NCBI GenBank assembly: GCA_023391285.1
Contig: JAEWBF010000066.1
Coordinates: 1 to 64,000, forward strand
Direction: 5' to 3'
Source: Verrucomicrobiota bacterium
Lineage (GTDB): Bacteria; Verrucomicrobiota; Verrucomicrobiia; Opitutales; Opitutaceae
DNA length: 64,000 nucleotides
The position numbers were made by a program, and so were the translations under genes. Below are positions 7,642 to 16,598 of the stretch, one piece after another (position 1 is the stretch's first letter; each line of letters begins with the position of its first letter). A model generated the notes under the pieces. It was not told the DNA's origin, searched no databases, and was given only the letters and a program-made list of their open reading frames with translations.

Positions 7642-8922
7642 TCAACTCGCCGCGAGTTGCTCTCCCGCCGCCGTCCCACCCACCGTCAGCGCCGAAAACG
7701 TCACCGTCGTCCCACTCCCCGGCTGCGAACTGATCGCCAGCTCACCACCGAGCGACGACGCCAACCGTTTCGCCAGCGGCAGCCCCAGCCCGATGCCCGA
7801 ATTGCGCCGCGTGATCCCACCATCCACCTGCGCAAACGGCAGCGCAATCCACGCCAGCTGCTCGTCACTCATGCCGATGCCGGTGTCGTGCACCGTGAAA
7901 CACAACCGCGTGTCGTCTCCCGCCACGCTCAACGTGACCACACCGCGCTGCGTGAACTTCACCGCGTTATCGAGCAGCACGATCAGCGTCTCCCGAATCA
8001 CCGGCGCCGGCGCGCGCACCACCGCCGGAACGCTCGGCGCCACGTGGGTCTTCAGCGCCAGTCCCTTGTGCAGCGCACGCGCGCGGTAAACATCCGCGAC
8101 TTCGCTCAGCAGGCTCCCGGGCGCAAACGGCAACGGCTCGAGCGCCAGCGTTCCCGCTTCCGCCTGATTGAACGCCACGATCTGCCGCAGCAACTGCGCC
8201 AAGCCTTCCGCACATTGCTGCGCGTCGCCGAGACACGACAGCTGCTCCGCATCGAGCGTCGTGTCCTTCAACATGTCCAGCATGCCGAGAATTCCATTCA
8301 TCGGCGTCAGCAACTCGTGGCTCACGTTCGCCAGGAATTCATTCTTCACCTGCACCGCCTGCCGCAGCTGATCCGTCCGCACATTGACGTGCTCCTCCAG
8401 CGTCGCGAGCTGCAGCTTCGACAACCGCGTCAAATGCCACTTCTCCGTCAACGCCTGCGCGAGCTGCAACACTTCCACTTTGTCGAAGGGCTTCTTCAAC
8501 ACGAGCCATCGGTCTCGCGCCGTCAGCGCCGCCTGAATCTCGCTCCAGCTCCGATCCGAATACGCCGTGCAAATCACCACCTGCAGCTCCGGATCGATCT
8601 CCCAAAGTTTCCCGATCGTCGTCAGCCCGTCCCATCCCGGCGGCATCCGCATGTCGACAAACGCCAGCGCATACGGGCGCCCCGCCGCCACCGCGACCGC
8701 CGCCTTCTCCGCCGCTTCCTGTCCCTGCTGCGCGTAGTCCAATTCAAATACATCCGACTGCACCATCGGCGGCTCCGCCGCCGCCCCGAACAGCGCCGCC
8801 GCCGCATCGTCGAGCACGTCGCTCGTCTTCGTCGGCACCAAAATGCGCCGGAAGTCGTCGTGAATCGACAGGTTGTCGTCGACGAGGAGAATCCGGCGAT
8901 TGGGCGGCAGCAGGGGATTCAT
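7642..8922 (-). CDS. Receiver-histidine kinase hybrid (REC-HisKA-HATPase)
   Basis: A 426-residue soluble protein. An N-terminal receiver domain has acidic pair Asp15-Asp16, phosphoacceptor Asp90 (FVDMRMP) and Lys143-144. It is followed by HisKA with His202 in NVSHELLTPMNG and HATPase_c with Asn319 (DNAVKFT), DTGIGM (346-351) and GIGLGLPLAK (376-385). All catalytic motifs look intact. The start ATG overlaps the upstream kinase stop (ATGA at 8919-8922), so the two are translationally coupled and probably form one relay: the membrane PAS kinase phosphorylating this receiver, which then gates its own kinase. No DNA-binding output is encoded beside them. Confidence 0.9.
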   Translation of the reverse strand: MNPLLPPNRRILLVDDNLSIHDDFRRILVPTKTSDVLDDAAAALFGAAAEPPMVQSDVFELDYAQQGQEAAEKAAVAVAAGRPYALAFVDMRMPPGWDGLTTIGKLWEIDPELQVVICTAYSDRSWSEIQAALTARDRWLVLKKPFDKVEVLQLAQALTEKWHLTRLSKLQLATLEEHVNVRTDQLRQAVQVKNEFLANVSHELLTPMNGILGMLDMLKDTTLDAEQLSCLGDAQQCAEGLAQLLRQIVAFNQAEAGTLALEPLPFAPGSLLSEVADVYRARALHKGLALKTHVAPSVPAVVRAPAPVIRETLIVLLDNAVKFTQRGVVTLSVAGDDTRLCFTVHDTGIGMSDEQLAWIALPFAQVDGGITRRNSGIGLGLPLAKRLASSLGGELAISSQPGSGTTVTFSALTVGGTAAGEQLAAS

Positions 8923-10889
8923 GACGCAACGGTCGCCGCCGTGGGCAGTGAGAGAATGAAAATCGATCCTTTCCCCGGACCTTCGCTCTTCGCCATGAGG
9001 TCGCCACCCATCTCGCGCGCGGCGAGCACGCTGCTATGCAGGCCAAAGCCATGGCCCGTCGGCTTCGTCGTGAATCCATGCTGGAAAATCCGCGTGAGAT
9101 TCGCCGGCGGAATTCCCGGCCCGTTGTCCTGCACCGACAGCGTGACCGTTTTCTCACTCGCCCGTGAAACGAGCACGCGAATCGTGCGCTCGCCGGGCTT
9201 CACCACTTGCAACGCATCTTTCGCGTTCTTCAACAGGTTCACGAGAATCTGCAGCACCTTGTGGCGGTCCGCTTTCACGGAACCCACCGGCTCGAATACC
9301 CGCTCGAGCGAAATCCCATGCCGCTCCAGCGACTCGGCATTCAACCTCAACGCATCCTCAAACAGCTGCGCCGGCGCCAGCGTCTCGATTACGCCAAAGA
9401 GCTGCGCCGAACCCTGCTGCGTCACGATGATCTCGCGGATGTGCTCGAAATGCCGCACCAGCCCGCCGACGTCGTTCAACAATTGCTTGTTCTCCGCCGT
9501 GAGATGCTCATCGAGCTTCGCCAGAAAATCCGGCAGCTGCTTCCCCGCGCCATCCTGCGCGAAAAATTCCGCCAGCCTCGGCTGCTCGCGCTGCAACACT
9601 TCCACCACCCGTCGCAGATGCGTGAGCCGCGTCGTCTTCAACCGGTCCTGCACGTCGTGCACGATCAGGTTCACGCTCGTCAGCACGTTGCCCACATTGT
9701 GCAGCACACCCGTCGCGACTTCCGCCATCCCCGCCTGCCGCGACGCCAGCACCAACTGGCTGTTCAATGCATGCAGATCGCGCTCCGCGCGTTTCCGACT
9801 CGTCACATCTTCGATCGTGCCTTCGCAGACCACGTCCTCGCCCGGCTGCGCCGACTTCAGTCGCGCGTTGATCACGACTTCGAATTCCGATCCGTCGAAA
9901 TGACGAAACGTCGCCGCAAAGCCTCGCACTTCGCGCTCGTTCTCGAGCCGGTGCCATAACCGCTCTCGATCGTGCACGGGAAAAATCCGCCCGTCCATCA
10001 GCGAGATCGCCGTCGGATCGAAATTCGTCGGCAGCCCGATCAAGCTGACGAGGTAAGGATTCGCGAACCGGATCGCGCCCGAACGCGTCGTCTCGAAGAT
10101 CCCGATCGGCAAACTCGCCACCAGCTCCCGATGCCGTTGCTCGTTGCGCTGCAGCTCGCGAGCGGTGCGCTCCCGCTCCTTCATTTCCGTTTCCAACGCC
10201 CGCGTGCGTTCATGCACCCGCTGCTCGAGCTGCTCCAACAGCTGTTCATGCTGGTCCTGCCGCTGACAAATCTCGCGCATCTCCCGCCGCGAAATCACGC
10301 ACGACCAGATCAGCACGACATTCTCCGCGATCAGCCACCCGCCGTGCTCCGCCGCGCGCCAGAGCGTTGTATCCGTTTCACCATACAACGCTCCCGGCGA
10401 CGAAAGCCCAACGACCAGATGATGCACCAGCACCCCCGCCGTCGCGATCGGCAACAGCCGCCAGTCGCGATAAAGCGCCAAGAACGCCAGCGTCCCGAAG
10501 ATCTGAAAATGCGCCTCCACCCGTCCGCCGGACAGGTGAATCAACAACGCCGAAAAACCCGCTTGCGCCACCGCGACCGCCGCCCGCGTGGCAAACTCCG
10601 TCGGCAGCCATCGCATCATCCCGAGCGTCGGCGCCGACAACACCGCGCCCACCACCCCCGCCCACACCAGCGGCGCCAGCGATCCGTTTTCGCGGGATGC
10701 CCACACGCCCGCTCCCATCGCGATCGCCCATTGCGCCAGCAACAGCCAGAAAAACAGCCGGTTCGTTCGCCGGATCACTGCCTGCGAATACGTCCCCAGC
10801 AACCGTTCCATGCGCGAAGCCGCCACACGTTCGGTCTCCGGCACGGCAGAAAAATCTGCGATCGCACTCGTTTGCGCCACACCGTTCAT
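8919..10889 (-). CDS. Membrane PAS histidine kinase
   Basis: A 656-residue sensor kinase. Six helices (about residues 44-195) form an MCP-type membrane sensor region with EAHFQIFGTLAFLALYRDWR and a later HH pair. A coiled coil (about 200-255) leads to a PAS domain (about 255-370). The HisKA-like box is EVATGVLHNVGNVL with His397. HATPase_c has Asn555 (LLKNAKDAL), DNGPGIP (588-594) and GHGFGLHSS (612-620). The HNVGN H-box marks a recognised subgroup of PAS kinases. ATG 10889 was chosen because upstream in-frame sequence is arginine-rich. The gap 10890-11150 holds no gene I can support. Confidence 0.9.
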   Translation of the reverse strand: MNGVAQTSAIADFSAVPETERVAASRMERLLGTYSQAVIRRTNRLFFWLLLAQWAIAMGAGVWASRENGSLAPLVWAGVVGAVLSAPTLGMMRWLPTEFATRAAVAVAQAGFSALLIHLSGGRVEAHFQIFGTLAFLALYRDWRLLPIATAGVLVHHLVVGLSSPGALYGETDTTLWRAAEHGGWLIAENVVLIWSCVISRREMREICQRQDQHEQLLEQLEQRVHERTRALETEMKERERTARELQRNEQRHRELVASLPIGIFETTRSGAIRFANPYLVSLIGLPTNFDPTAISLMDGRIFPVHDRERLWHRLENEREVRGFAATFRHFDGSEFEVVINARLKSAQPGEDVVCEGTIEDVTSRKRAERDLHALNSQLVLASRQAGMAEVATGVLHNVGNVLTSVNLIVHDVQDRLKTTRLTHLRRVVEVLQREQPRLAEFFAQDGAGKQLPDFLAKLDEHLTAENKQLLNDVGGLVRHFEHIREIIVTQQGSAQLFGVIETLAPAQLFEDALRLNAESLERHGISLERVFEPVGSVKADRHKVLQILVNLLKNAKDALQVVKPGERTIRVLVSRASEKTVTLSVQDNGPGIPPANLTRIFQHGFTTKPTGHGFGLHSSVLAAREMGGDLMAKSEGPGKGSIFILSLPTAATVAS

Positions 10890-11150
10890 CGCCGCGCCCC
10901 CGGCACCGCTGCGTCTTTCCGCATGTTCGCCGTCTTCCCCCGTAGGTCCGCGCCTTCCCGCCCGTCGAGCGCGACGCCAGCGCCCGTTCGCAATGCGCAG
11001 ACAGCAGGGAAGAACATGTCGCAGCGAGGCATGGGCTTCCTTTTTCGGCACATTCCCGCCCGCATTTAGAAGCGAAAAGCTTAAGCCCCGCGCCTCTGCA
11101 CTACTCGCGCCAGCGAGCGCAAAGATCTCGCAACAACTCCGCCTTTTCGT

Positions 11151-11543
11151 TCACCCGAAGAGCTGATCGATCGCCCGGCGATCCCGCTTCGTCGGCCGAC
11201 CCGCGCCTTTTTCGCGCGCAAGAAGATGCTGCACCCGCTGCGCCGCCGCTTTCTCGAACTCGCTCGCCGGCGTCAGGTCTTCGCAAAACTCCGGCACTTT
11301 CTTCGCGCCCACTCGCGACTTCGGCACGCCGACCACGCGCAGGGTGCGCGTCACCAAACCTTGCTGCACCGTGACACGCTCACCCGCACGAACTTCCCGC
11401 GCCGGCTTCGCCGTCAACTCCCCGATGTTCACGCTGCCCGCCCGGCAGGCATCCGCCGCCAGCGCGCGGGTCTTGAACATCCGCACCGCCCATAACCACC
11501 GGTCCAGCCGCGCCGCTCCTCCCAGGTCGTTCAGTCCTTCCAT
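11151..11543 (-). CDS. hslR: S4-domain RNA-binding protein (Hsp15-like)
   Basis: A 130-residue protein. The S4 RNA-binding domain begins at ARLDRWLWAVRMFKTRALAA (about residues 11-30) and includes GSVNIG and the basic strand of VRAGERVTV. A basic C-terminal tail contains GAGRPTKRDRRAIDQL. This order matches Hsp15, which rescues 50S subunits carrying nascent peptidyl-tRNA after translation aborts. An alternative start at 11591 adds 16 residues without family support. The gene stands alone between a sensor kinase and the DUF3016 gene, all on the minus strand. Confidence 0.87.
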   Translation of the reverse strand: MEGLNDLGGAARLDRWLWAVRMFKTRALAADACRAGSVNIGELTAKPAREVRAGERVTVQQGLVTRTLRVVGVPKSRVGAKKVPEFCEDLTPASEFEKAAAQRVQHLLAREKGAGRPTKRDRRAIDQLFG

Positions 11544-11612
11544 CGAAAAATAAAGCGACCGCGAAACTGTCGGAATCGCGGTCGCGCGCAAATCGGATCT
11601 TCGGATCGCCGC

Positions 11613-12146
11613 TTACGACTTCTTGCCGCGCTTGAACTCACTTCTCAGCCAATCGTCGATCAGCGCTTTTTCATGCACGCGCGGATCGCTGTGGTTGATC
11701 GTGATCTTCCAGGTGAACGTCAGGTCCTTCAACTTCCGCTCGCCTTCCTTCACCACGGCGCCACTCGCGTCGAGCAGCTGAAAGCTGAGATCGATCCGCG
11801 GCGGATAAATGTCTTTCACGATGCGCAGGTCATGCGCCCCGTGCGTCCGCCAGGGTTCGACTTCCCCCGCGAGATCCACGTCGGTGACGGTCACCTGCAA
11901 CCGCTGCCCGTCCGCGAGATAAAGTGCCGCGCGTTCGACGATGTAATCCTCGATATCGGAAAGATTGTCTTCGCGCCGCACGCTCGATCCGCGTTGGCCA
12001 TCGGCCGCGTCCGCGAACTTCTCCGGATCGGAGAAGGTCACCGTCACGCGCGCCTCCGAGTTTTCTGTCGCCGATCCGGCCGCCCATCCGGTCACAGCCC
12101 CCAAACCGAGCAGCACTGCCAGGGTAAAACGGTGTGTGAGTTTCAT
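11613..12146 (-). CDS. DUF3016 exported protein
   Basis: A 177-residue protein with a signal peptide (MKLTHRFTLAVLLGLGAVTG). The mature part carries DUF3016 features: VTVTFSDPEKFADA, an amphipathic segment IEDYIVERAALYLADGQRL, the hallmark VTVTDVDLAGEVEPW, and a late strand pair around KLKDLTFTW. The role of DUF3016 is unknown; it is predicted periplasmic. The start at 12146 places the signal peptide at the very N-terminus; ATG 12155 adds three residues. The BON-domain gene lies upstream on the same strand, 109 bp away. Confidence 0.85.
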   Translation of the reverse strand: MKLTHRFTLAVLLGLGAVTGWAAGSATENSEARVTVTFSDPEKFADAADGQRGSSVRREDNLSDIEDYIVERAALYLADGQRLQVTVTDVDLAGEVEPWRTHGAHDLRIVKDIYPPRIDLSFQLLDASGAVVKEGERKLKDLTFTWKITINHSDPRVHEKALIDDWLRSEFKRGKKS

Positions 12147-12255
12147 AGTGGGCATGGTGACGGAAACTATTTCGAAAGGTTTCACAGCGCCAGCCCGCGC
12201 TTGTAATCCTTGCGCCCGGCGCCGACCCGAACCGCCTACCGGCCCCCAGCCCGAT

Positions 12256-12792
12256 CTACCGCAAATCACCATTCTTGGCCACCGCCGACGCGGAACGCAC
12301 CTGCAGCTCATTCCGCACGTCCTTCACTCCTTCCACGTTGCGCGCCATCGCCTCGACTAGCTGCCGCTGCGTATCCGTTTCCGTAACACCCCTCAGCGTC
12401 ACGACTCCTTCCGACACGCTGACATCCGTCGCCCGCACGCTCAGATCGGGCTCCAACAATAGTTTCCCGCGGATTTTCAGTTCCAACCAACCGTCACCAC
12501 GCTCCCGCCCGGAAAACTGCACCTCCAGCTGGTTCTCGATGCGTTCCACCCCCGGTATCGCACGCACCGCCTTCTCCGCCAGCGCCTTCTGATCGAGGTC
12601 CTGCACCGTCCCGCGCAACGTCACCACACCCGCGCTGCTCCTCACCTCCACCTTTTGCTGCAAGATCCCGCGCAACCCGCGCGACTCCCGCGCCGCGTCC
12701 TCGATCTGGCGGTCAACATCCGTCGACGCCATCGCCGCGGACAAAGTCGCCGCCCACATCAGAATCATCCAATTCCCTCTCGTGCGTTTCAC
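12256..12792 (-). CDS. BON-domain exported protein
   Basis: A 178-residue protein with two BON domains. The first spans roughly residues 25-95 (VEVRSSAGVVTLRGTVQDLDQ, then AIPGVERIENQLEV) and the second roughly 110-170 (VSVSEGVVTLRGVTETDTQ, then NVEGVKDVRNELQV). BON domains bind membranes or phospholipids and occur in OsmY-type stress proteins. A GTG at 12792 gives a compact signal peptide (MKRTRGNWMILMWAATLSAA) and was preferred to the GTG at 12837, which adds 15 residues ahead of it. Both starts are GTG. It probably acts in the periplasm or at the outer membrane. Confidence 0.82.
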   Translation of the reverse strand: MKRTRGNWMILMWAATLSAAMASTDVDRQIEDAARESRGLRGILQQKVEVRSSAGVVTLRGTVQDLDQKALAEKAVRAIPGVERIENQLEVQFSGRERGDGWLELKIRGKLLLEPDLSVRATDVSVSEGVVTLRGVTETDTQRQLVEAMARNVEGVKDVRNELQVRSASAVAKNGDLR

Positions 12793-13013
12793 GCTTCGTC
12801 TCGAGCCGAACGGGTGCCACCCAGCCCCCACGCTCACCTAGCGCTTCGCCCCCAACCGCTTAAAAAATTCCTCCCGCTCGCCCAAGTCCGCCACTCCCGA
12901 AATTCGCACGACCTTCGTTCCTCCCATCCCGCATCTCGCAACCCGAAATCCTCCATCGCTTCCGCCGCACCGCTTCCCTTTTCACCGCTTCGTTGTAGCT
13001 TCTCATCACTGGC

Positions 13014-13292
13014 ATGATTCCGAATCTCCTTCAGCTTATCACCCGCCGCCCACCGGCCGACTACGACCGCGGGTTCGTCGAAGAAGTGCGGTTGATCGAG
13101 CACCTCCCGCGCCGCAACCCGCGCGTCGAAAAACTCCTCCTCTGCTGCTGGCTGCTGATCGCAATCAAATGCTGGCTCGTCGTGTGGCTGGTCAAGAAAT
13201 ACGCCATGCCGTTCGATCCGCTCTGGGTCAACGCCCCCACCGTCGCCTCCGCGCTTCTCTGCACCGCCGTCTACTTCTGGCACGACTCGTAA
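13014..13292 (+). CDS. Small two-helix membrane protein
   Basis: A 92-residue hypothetical protein with a charged N-terminal half and two hydrophobic helices (about residues 41-60, rich in Leu and Trp, and 73-88) joined by a short loop. No known domain is recognised. Coding third positions are GC-biased like its neighbours, which supports it being real. It is divergent from the BON gene and ends 120 bp before the receiver-kinase gene. Function unknown. Confidence 0.6.
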   Translation: MIPNLLQLITRRPPADYDRGFVEEVRLIEHLPRRNPRVEKLLLCCWLLIAIKCWLVVWLVKKYAMPFDPLWVNAPTVASALLCTAVYFWHDS

Positions 13293-13370
13293 CGCCTTCC
13301 CGCAAGAAGGAACACGCGCCGTCGGCCGCGAACTCGCGGCACCATCGCCGCCGGCGCATCACGCGCATCG

Positions 13371-13384
13371 CTGCAATATTGCAG
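13371..13384. promoter_or_regulatory. Perfect 14-bp palindrome upstream of sensor kinase
   Basis: CTGCAATATTGCAG lies 28 bp before the ATG of the hybrid kinase at 13413, in an otherwise very GC-rich leader. Its position and symmetry fit an operator for a dimeric regulator. No regulator family is assigned. Confidence 0.4.
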
Positions 13385-13412
13385 TCACTCGCCGCCCGGC
13401 GATGATTCTCCC

Positions 13413-15341
13413 ATGCGCCCCGTCTTGAACGTGCTCTACGCGGAGGATGATCCCGCCGACGCCGCTCTCACGCGCGCCCACTTCGCCCGCCACGCGCCCG
13501 ATATCGATCTCGAGATTGTCAGTCGCGCGGCCGAGTTCCTTCCCCGCGCCCGCACCCGCCGCCATTCCGTGCTCCTCATCGACCAACGTCTCCCTGACAT
13601 GGACGGTCTGGAGATCCTGAAGGTCCTCGCCGAGGAGGGCTTCAACACGCCCATCGTGCTCGTCACGGGCGCCGGCGACACCGAACTCGCCTCCCAAGCC
13701 CTTCGCCTCGGCGCCGACGACTACGTCCGCAAACGCAGCGGCTACCTCCTCTCGCTTCCCCACCAGCTCCGCGAAGTCATCGAGCGCCGGCGCCGCGCCT
13801 TCAACGCCCTCCAACCTCGAATCCGCCCGCGCAACATTCTTCTCGTCTCCGGCGGGTCCCAAAACGCCCTGCTCCTCATCAAACACCTCGCCGACGCCGC
13901 TCCGCACCTCACCGTCGAACTCGCCTCCTCCGCCCCCGAAGCCCTCGAGCGCGTCGGCCCCGACGTCAGCTTCGACTTGCTGATTCTCGATCACAGCCCG
14001 CCCCATCTCGAAGCCCTCCAACTTCTCGCCGAAATCCGCGGCCGCGAGCTGCGCACCCCCGTCATTCTGATGACCACCTCCGAAAACGAGGAAAAGGTCG
14101 TCGCCGCGTTTAAGCTCGGCGCCACCGACTACGTGGTGAATCACGAAAAGCACTACGCCGAACTCGCGCTGCGCATCGACCTCGCCATCGACCGACACGA
14201 GCTCGCCCTCGCCAACGAACGCGCCGCCGCCGAACTCGCCGAACGCCAACGCACCGTCGCCGCCCTCCGCGAGAGCGAGAAACAACTCAACCTCGCCCTC
14301 GACGCCGGCCGCATTGGCCTTTGGTCCTGGCAGGTCGGCACCGGGCACGCCCAATTTTCGAGCCGTTGGAAGGATCAGCTCGGCTTCCAAGACCACGAAA
14401 TCCGCAACGACTCCGCCGAATGGGAATCGCGCTGCCACCCCGACGATCTCGTCCAGCTCCAGGCTCTCATCAACCGCTACCTCGACGCCCCATGGCCCGA
14501 CTTCACCGTCGAATACCGCATGCGCCACAAGGACGGCTCGTGGCGCTGGTTCATGATTCACGCCAACCTCGAACTCGACGAGTCCGGCCACCCTCCCCGC
14601 CTGATCGGCTCCCAGATCGACATCACCACGCTCAAGCAACAACAGGCCGAACTCGCCAGCACCTCCGCCCGACTCCAACAGCTCTCGCGTCGCCTCCTCC
14701 AGATTCAGGAGCTCGAGCGCCGCCACATCGCGCGCGAACTTCACGACGAAATCGGCCAGGTGCTCACCGTAGCCAAAATTCACCTACAATCCGCCACCTT
14801 CGCCCCCGAAGCCCACGCCATCCTGCCCCAAATCGAGGAACCGATCGCGCTCCTCGACCGCCTCCTGAAACAGGTTCGATCGCTCTCCCTCGACCTGCGC
14901 CCGCCGCTCCTCGACGACCTCGGCCTCGTCCACGCGCTCAACTGGCTCATGCAGCAACACCAGGGCCGCGCCAACACTCCGCACGTCCACCTCGCCACCG
15001 ATCCGCTCCTCGGCCGCTGCGACCCCACCCTCGAAACCGCCTGCTTCCGCATCGCCCAGGAAGCGCTGACCAACGCCCTCCGCCATTCCCGCGCCAAAAA
15101 CGTTTACATCAGCCTCGCGTTGCACGACGGCAATCTCCGCCTCGCCGTGCGCGACGATGGCATCGGCTTCGACGCCGCCGCCGCCCGCCTCCGCGCCGAA
15201 CGCAGCGGCAGCCTCGGCCTCCTGGGCATGCACGAGCGCGCTTCGCTCGCCGGCGGCACTCTCACCCTCCTCTCCGCCCCCGACCGCGGCACCGAGGTGG
15301 AGGCGATTTTTCCGCTGTCCAACTCTAACGATCCTCATTGA
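13413..15341 (+). CDS. REC-REC-PAS-HisKA_3 histidine kinase
   Basis: A 642-residue cytoplasmic hybrid kinase. The first receiver (1-125) has Glu11-Asp12-Asp13 and Asp57. The second receiver-like domain (138-258) keeps an Asp at 193 but begins ILLVSGGSQ, so it lacks the acidic Mg-binding pair and is probably a pseudo-receiver. PAS (about 285-405) follows with RMRHKDGSWRWFM, then a coiled coil, HisKA_3 with His444 (ARELHDEIGQVL), and HATPase_c with Asn553, DDGIGF (581-586) and GLLGMHERA (602-610). This NarX/DegS-type catalytic core matches the NarL-type regulator encoded 9 bp downstream, its likely partner. An upstream palindrome at 13371 may regulate the pair. Confidence 0.9.
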   Translation: MRPVLNVLYAEDDPADAALTRAHFARHAPDIDLEIVSRAAEFLPRARTRRHSVLLIDQRLPDMDGLEILKVLAEEGFNTPIVLVTGAGDTELASQALRLGADDYVRKRSGYLLSLPHQLREVIERRRRAFNALQPRIRPRNILLVSGGSQNALLLIKHLADAAPHLTVELASSAPEALERVGPDVSFDLLILDHSPPHLEALQLLAEIRGRELRTPVILMTTSENEEKVVAAFKLGATDYVVNHEKHYAELALRIDLAIDRHELALANERAAAELAERQRTVAALRESEKQLNLALDAGRIGLWSWQVGTGHAQFSSRWKDQLGFQDHEIRNDSAEWESRCHPDDLVQLQALINRYLDAPWPDFTVEYRMRHKDGSWRWFMIHANLELDESGHPPRLIGSQIDITTLKQQQAELASTSARLQQLSRRLLQIQELERRHIARELHDEIGQVLTVAKIHLQSATFAPEAHAILPQIEEPIALLDRLLKQVRSLSLDLRPPLLDDLGLVHALNWLMQQHQGRANTPHVHLATDPLLGRCDPTLETACFRIAQEALTNALRHSRAKNVYISLALHDGNLRLAVRDDGIGFDAAAARLRAERSGSLGLLGMHERASLAGGTLTLLSAPDRGTEVEAIFPLSNSNDPH

Positions 15342-15350
15342 GTCTTCCCC

Positions 15351-16010
15351 GTGCCCGGTCCGCTCTCCATCATCCTCGCTGACGACCACTCTCTCGTCCG
15401 CGCTGGCATTCGCACTCTCCTCGAGAAATTGCCCGGCGTGACGATCCTCGCCGAATCCGGCGACGGCCGCGAAACCCTCGCGCTCGTCCATCAACACAGT
15501 CCCGACATCGTGATCATGGATATCACCATGCCCGGCCTCAACGGACTCGACGCCACCGCGCGCATCCTCCGCGAATGCCCGGGCACGAAGGTCCTCATGC
15601 TCTCGATGCACACCGGCGAGGACTACGTGCTCCAAGCCCTGCGCGCCGGCGCCACCGGCTACCTGCTCAAAGACGCCGCCACCGCCGAACTCCGCCTCGC
15701 CCTCGAAGCCGTTCAACGCGGCGAAACCTACCTCAGCCCAACCATCTCCAAGGAAGTCCTCGCCCGCCATCGCCAGCTCGCCAACGACCCCAAGGCCGAT
15801 ACCACCAAAACGCTCACGCCTCGCATGCGCGAAATCGTGCAACTCATCGCCGAGGGCCGCAGCACCAAGGAGATCGCCTTCCTGCTCAATCTCAGCGTTA
15901 AAACCATCGAGACCCATCGCATGCACCTCATGGCCCGGCTGGACCTCCACGATGTCGCCGGCGTCGTCCGCTACGCCCTGCGCACCGGCCTCATCTCCGC
16001 CGAGAAGTAA
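15351..16010 (+). CDS. NarL/FixJ-type response regulator
   Basis: A 219-residue regulator. The receiver has Asp11-Asp12, phosphoacceptor Asp57 (IVIMDITMPG) and Lys107 (GYLLKDAA). The C-terminal LuxR-type HTH (about 155-215) includes LTPRMREIVQLIAEGRSTKE and LSVKTIETHRMHLMARL. The start is GTG 15351, only 9 bp after the kinase stop, so the two form an operon and a likely two-component pair. Targets are not visible. Confidence 0.93.
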   Translation: MPGPLSIILADDHSLVRAGIRTLLEKLPGVTILAESGDGRETLALVHQHSPDIVIMDITMPGLNGLDATARILRECPGTKVLMLSMHTGEDYVLQALRAGATGYLLKDAATAELRLALEAVQRGETYLSPTISKEVLARHRQLANDPKADTTKTLTPRMREIVQLIAEGRSTKEIAFLLNLSVKTIETHRMHLMARLDLHDVAGVVRYALRTGLISAEK

Positions 16011-16029
16011 GCAAAGTCACCGCCCCCAG

Positions 16030-16069
16030 AAAAATCGGAAATCGAAAATCCAAAATCGAAAATTCCAAT
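16030..16069. repeat. ATCGAAAATC word repeat abutting a start codon
   Basis: Tandem imperfect 9-10-mers (AAATCGGAAATCGAAAATCC, then AAAATCGAAAATTCC) form an A-rich island that ends one base before the ATG at 16071. It occupies the place where the ribosome-binding site of the DUF5069 gene would be. Confidence 0.8.
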
Positions 16070-16070
16070 C

Positions 16071-16532
16071 ATGCCCGCCGTCCCCGGTCTCCGCAGCGTC
16101 TACGCCAAAGTCGGTCGCCTCATCTACTTTGGCCGCATGCTCGACAAAATCCGTCTCCACGCCGCCGGCCAACTCCCGCCCGACTACACCGCCAATCTCG
16201 GCGATTCCCAATTCTTCGTCTTCGATGGCCGCTGCTGCCGCTTCCTCGGCATCGCCTACGCCGACCTGAAAGCCCGCACGCTCGAAGGCGGCACGGACGA
16301 GGAAATCCTCGCCTGGGCGCACACCCGCGGCACCCCGCGCACCGACGAGGAATGCCACGTCTGGAACCGTTTCATCCTGAAACTCGGCTGGCGCGACGAA
16401 CGCTCCGCCGTCTTACCCCAACGGATACGCGACGCTGGTCTCGACGGAAAACCCATCGAAACCATCGTCGACCACATCGAATTCGACGAAGGCCGCGACC
16501 CGGTCGCCACCCGCGCCTGGGAAAACATCTGA
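16071..16532 (+). CDS. DUF5069 protein
   Basis: A 153-residue protein matching DUF5069 over its length: PGLRSVYAKVGRLIYFGRML and DKIRLHAAGQLPPDY at the N-terminus, then FDGRCCRFLGIAYADLKART, GGTDEEILAW and a C-terminal helical part. The family is frequent in Verrucomicrobiota and has no assigned function. The leader is an A-rich word repeat that directly precedes the ATG, with no recognisable Shine-Dalgarno sequence. Confidence 0.85.
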   Translation: MPAVPGLRSVYAKVGRLIYFGRMLDKIRLHAAGQLPPDYTANLGDSQFFVFDGRCCRFLGIAYADLKARTLEGGTDEEILAWAHTRGTPRTDEECHVWNRFILKLGWRDERSAVLPQRIRDAGLDGKPIETIVDHIEFDEGRDPVATRAWENI

Positions 16533-16598
16533 CCTCGCGCAGCAAGATCCCTCCCGCCCGCTGCGCGCGCCCCTTGCCTCCTCGTTTCCTCCTAACGC

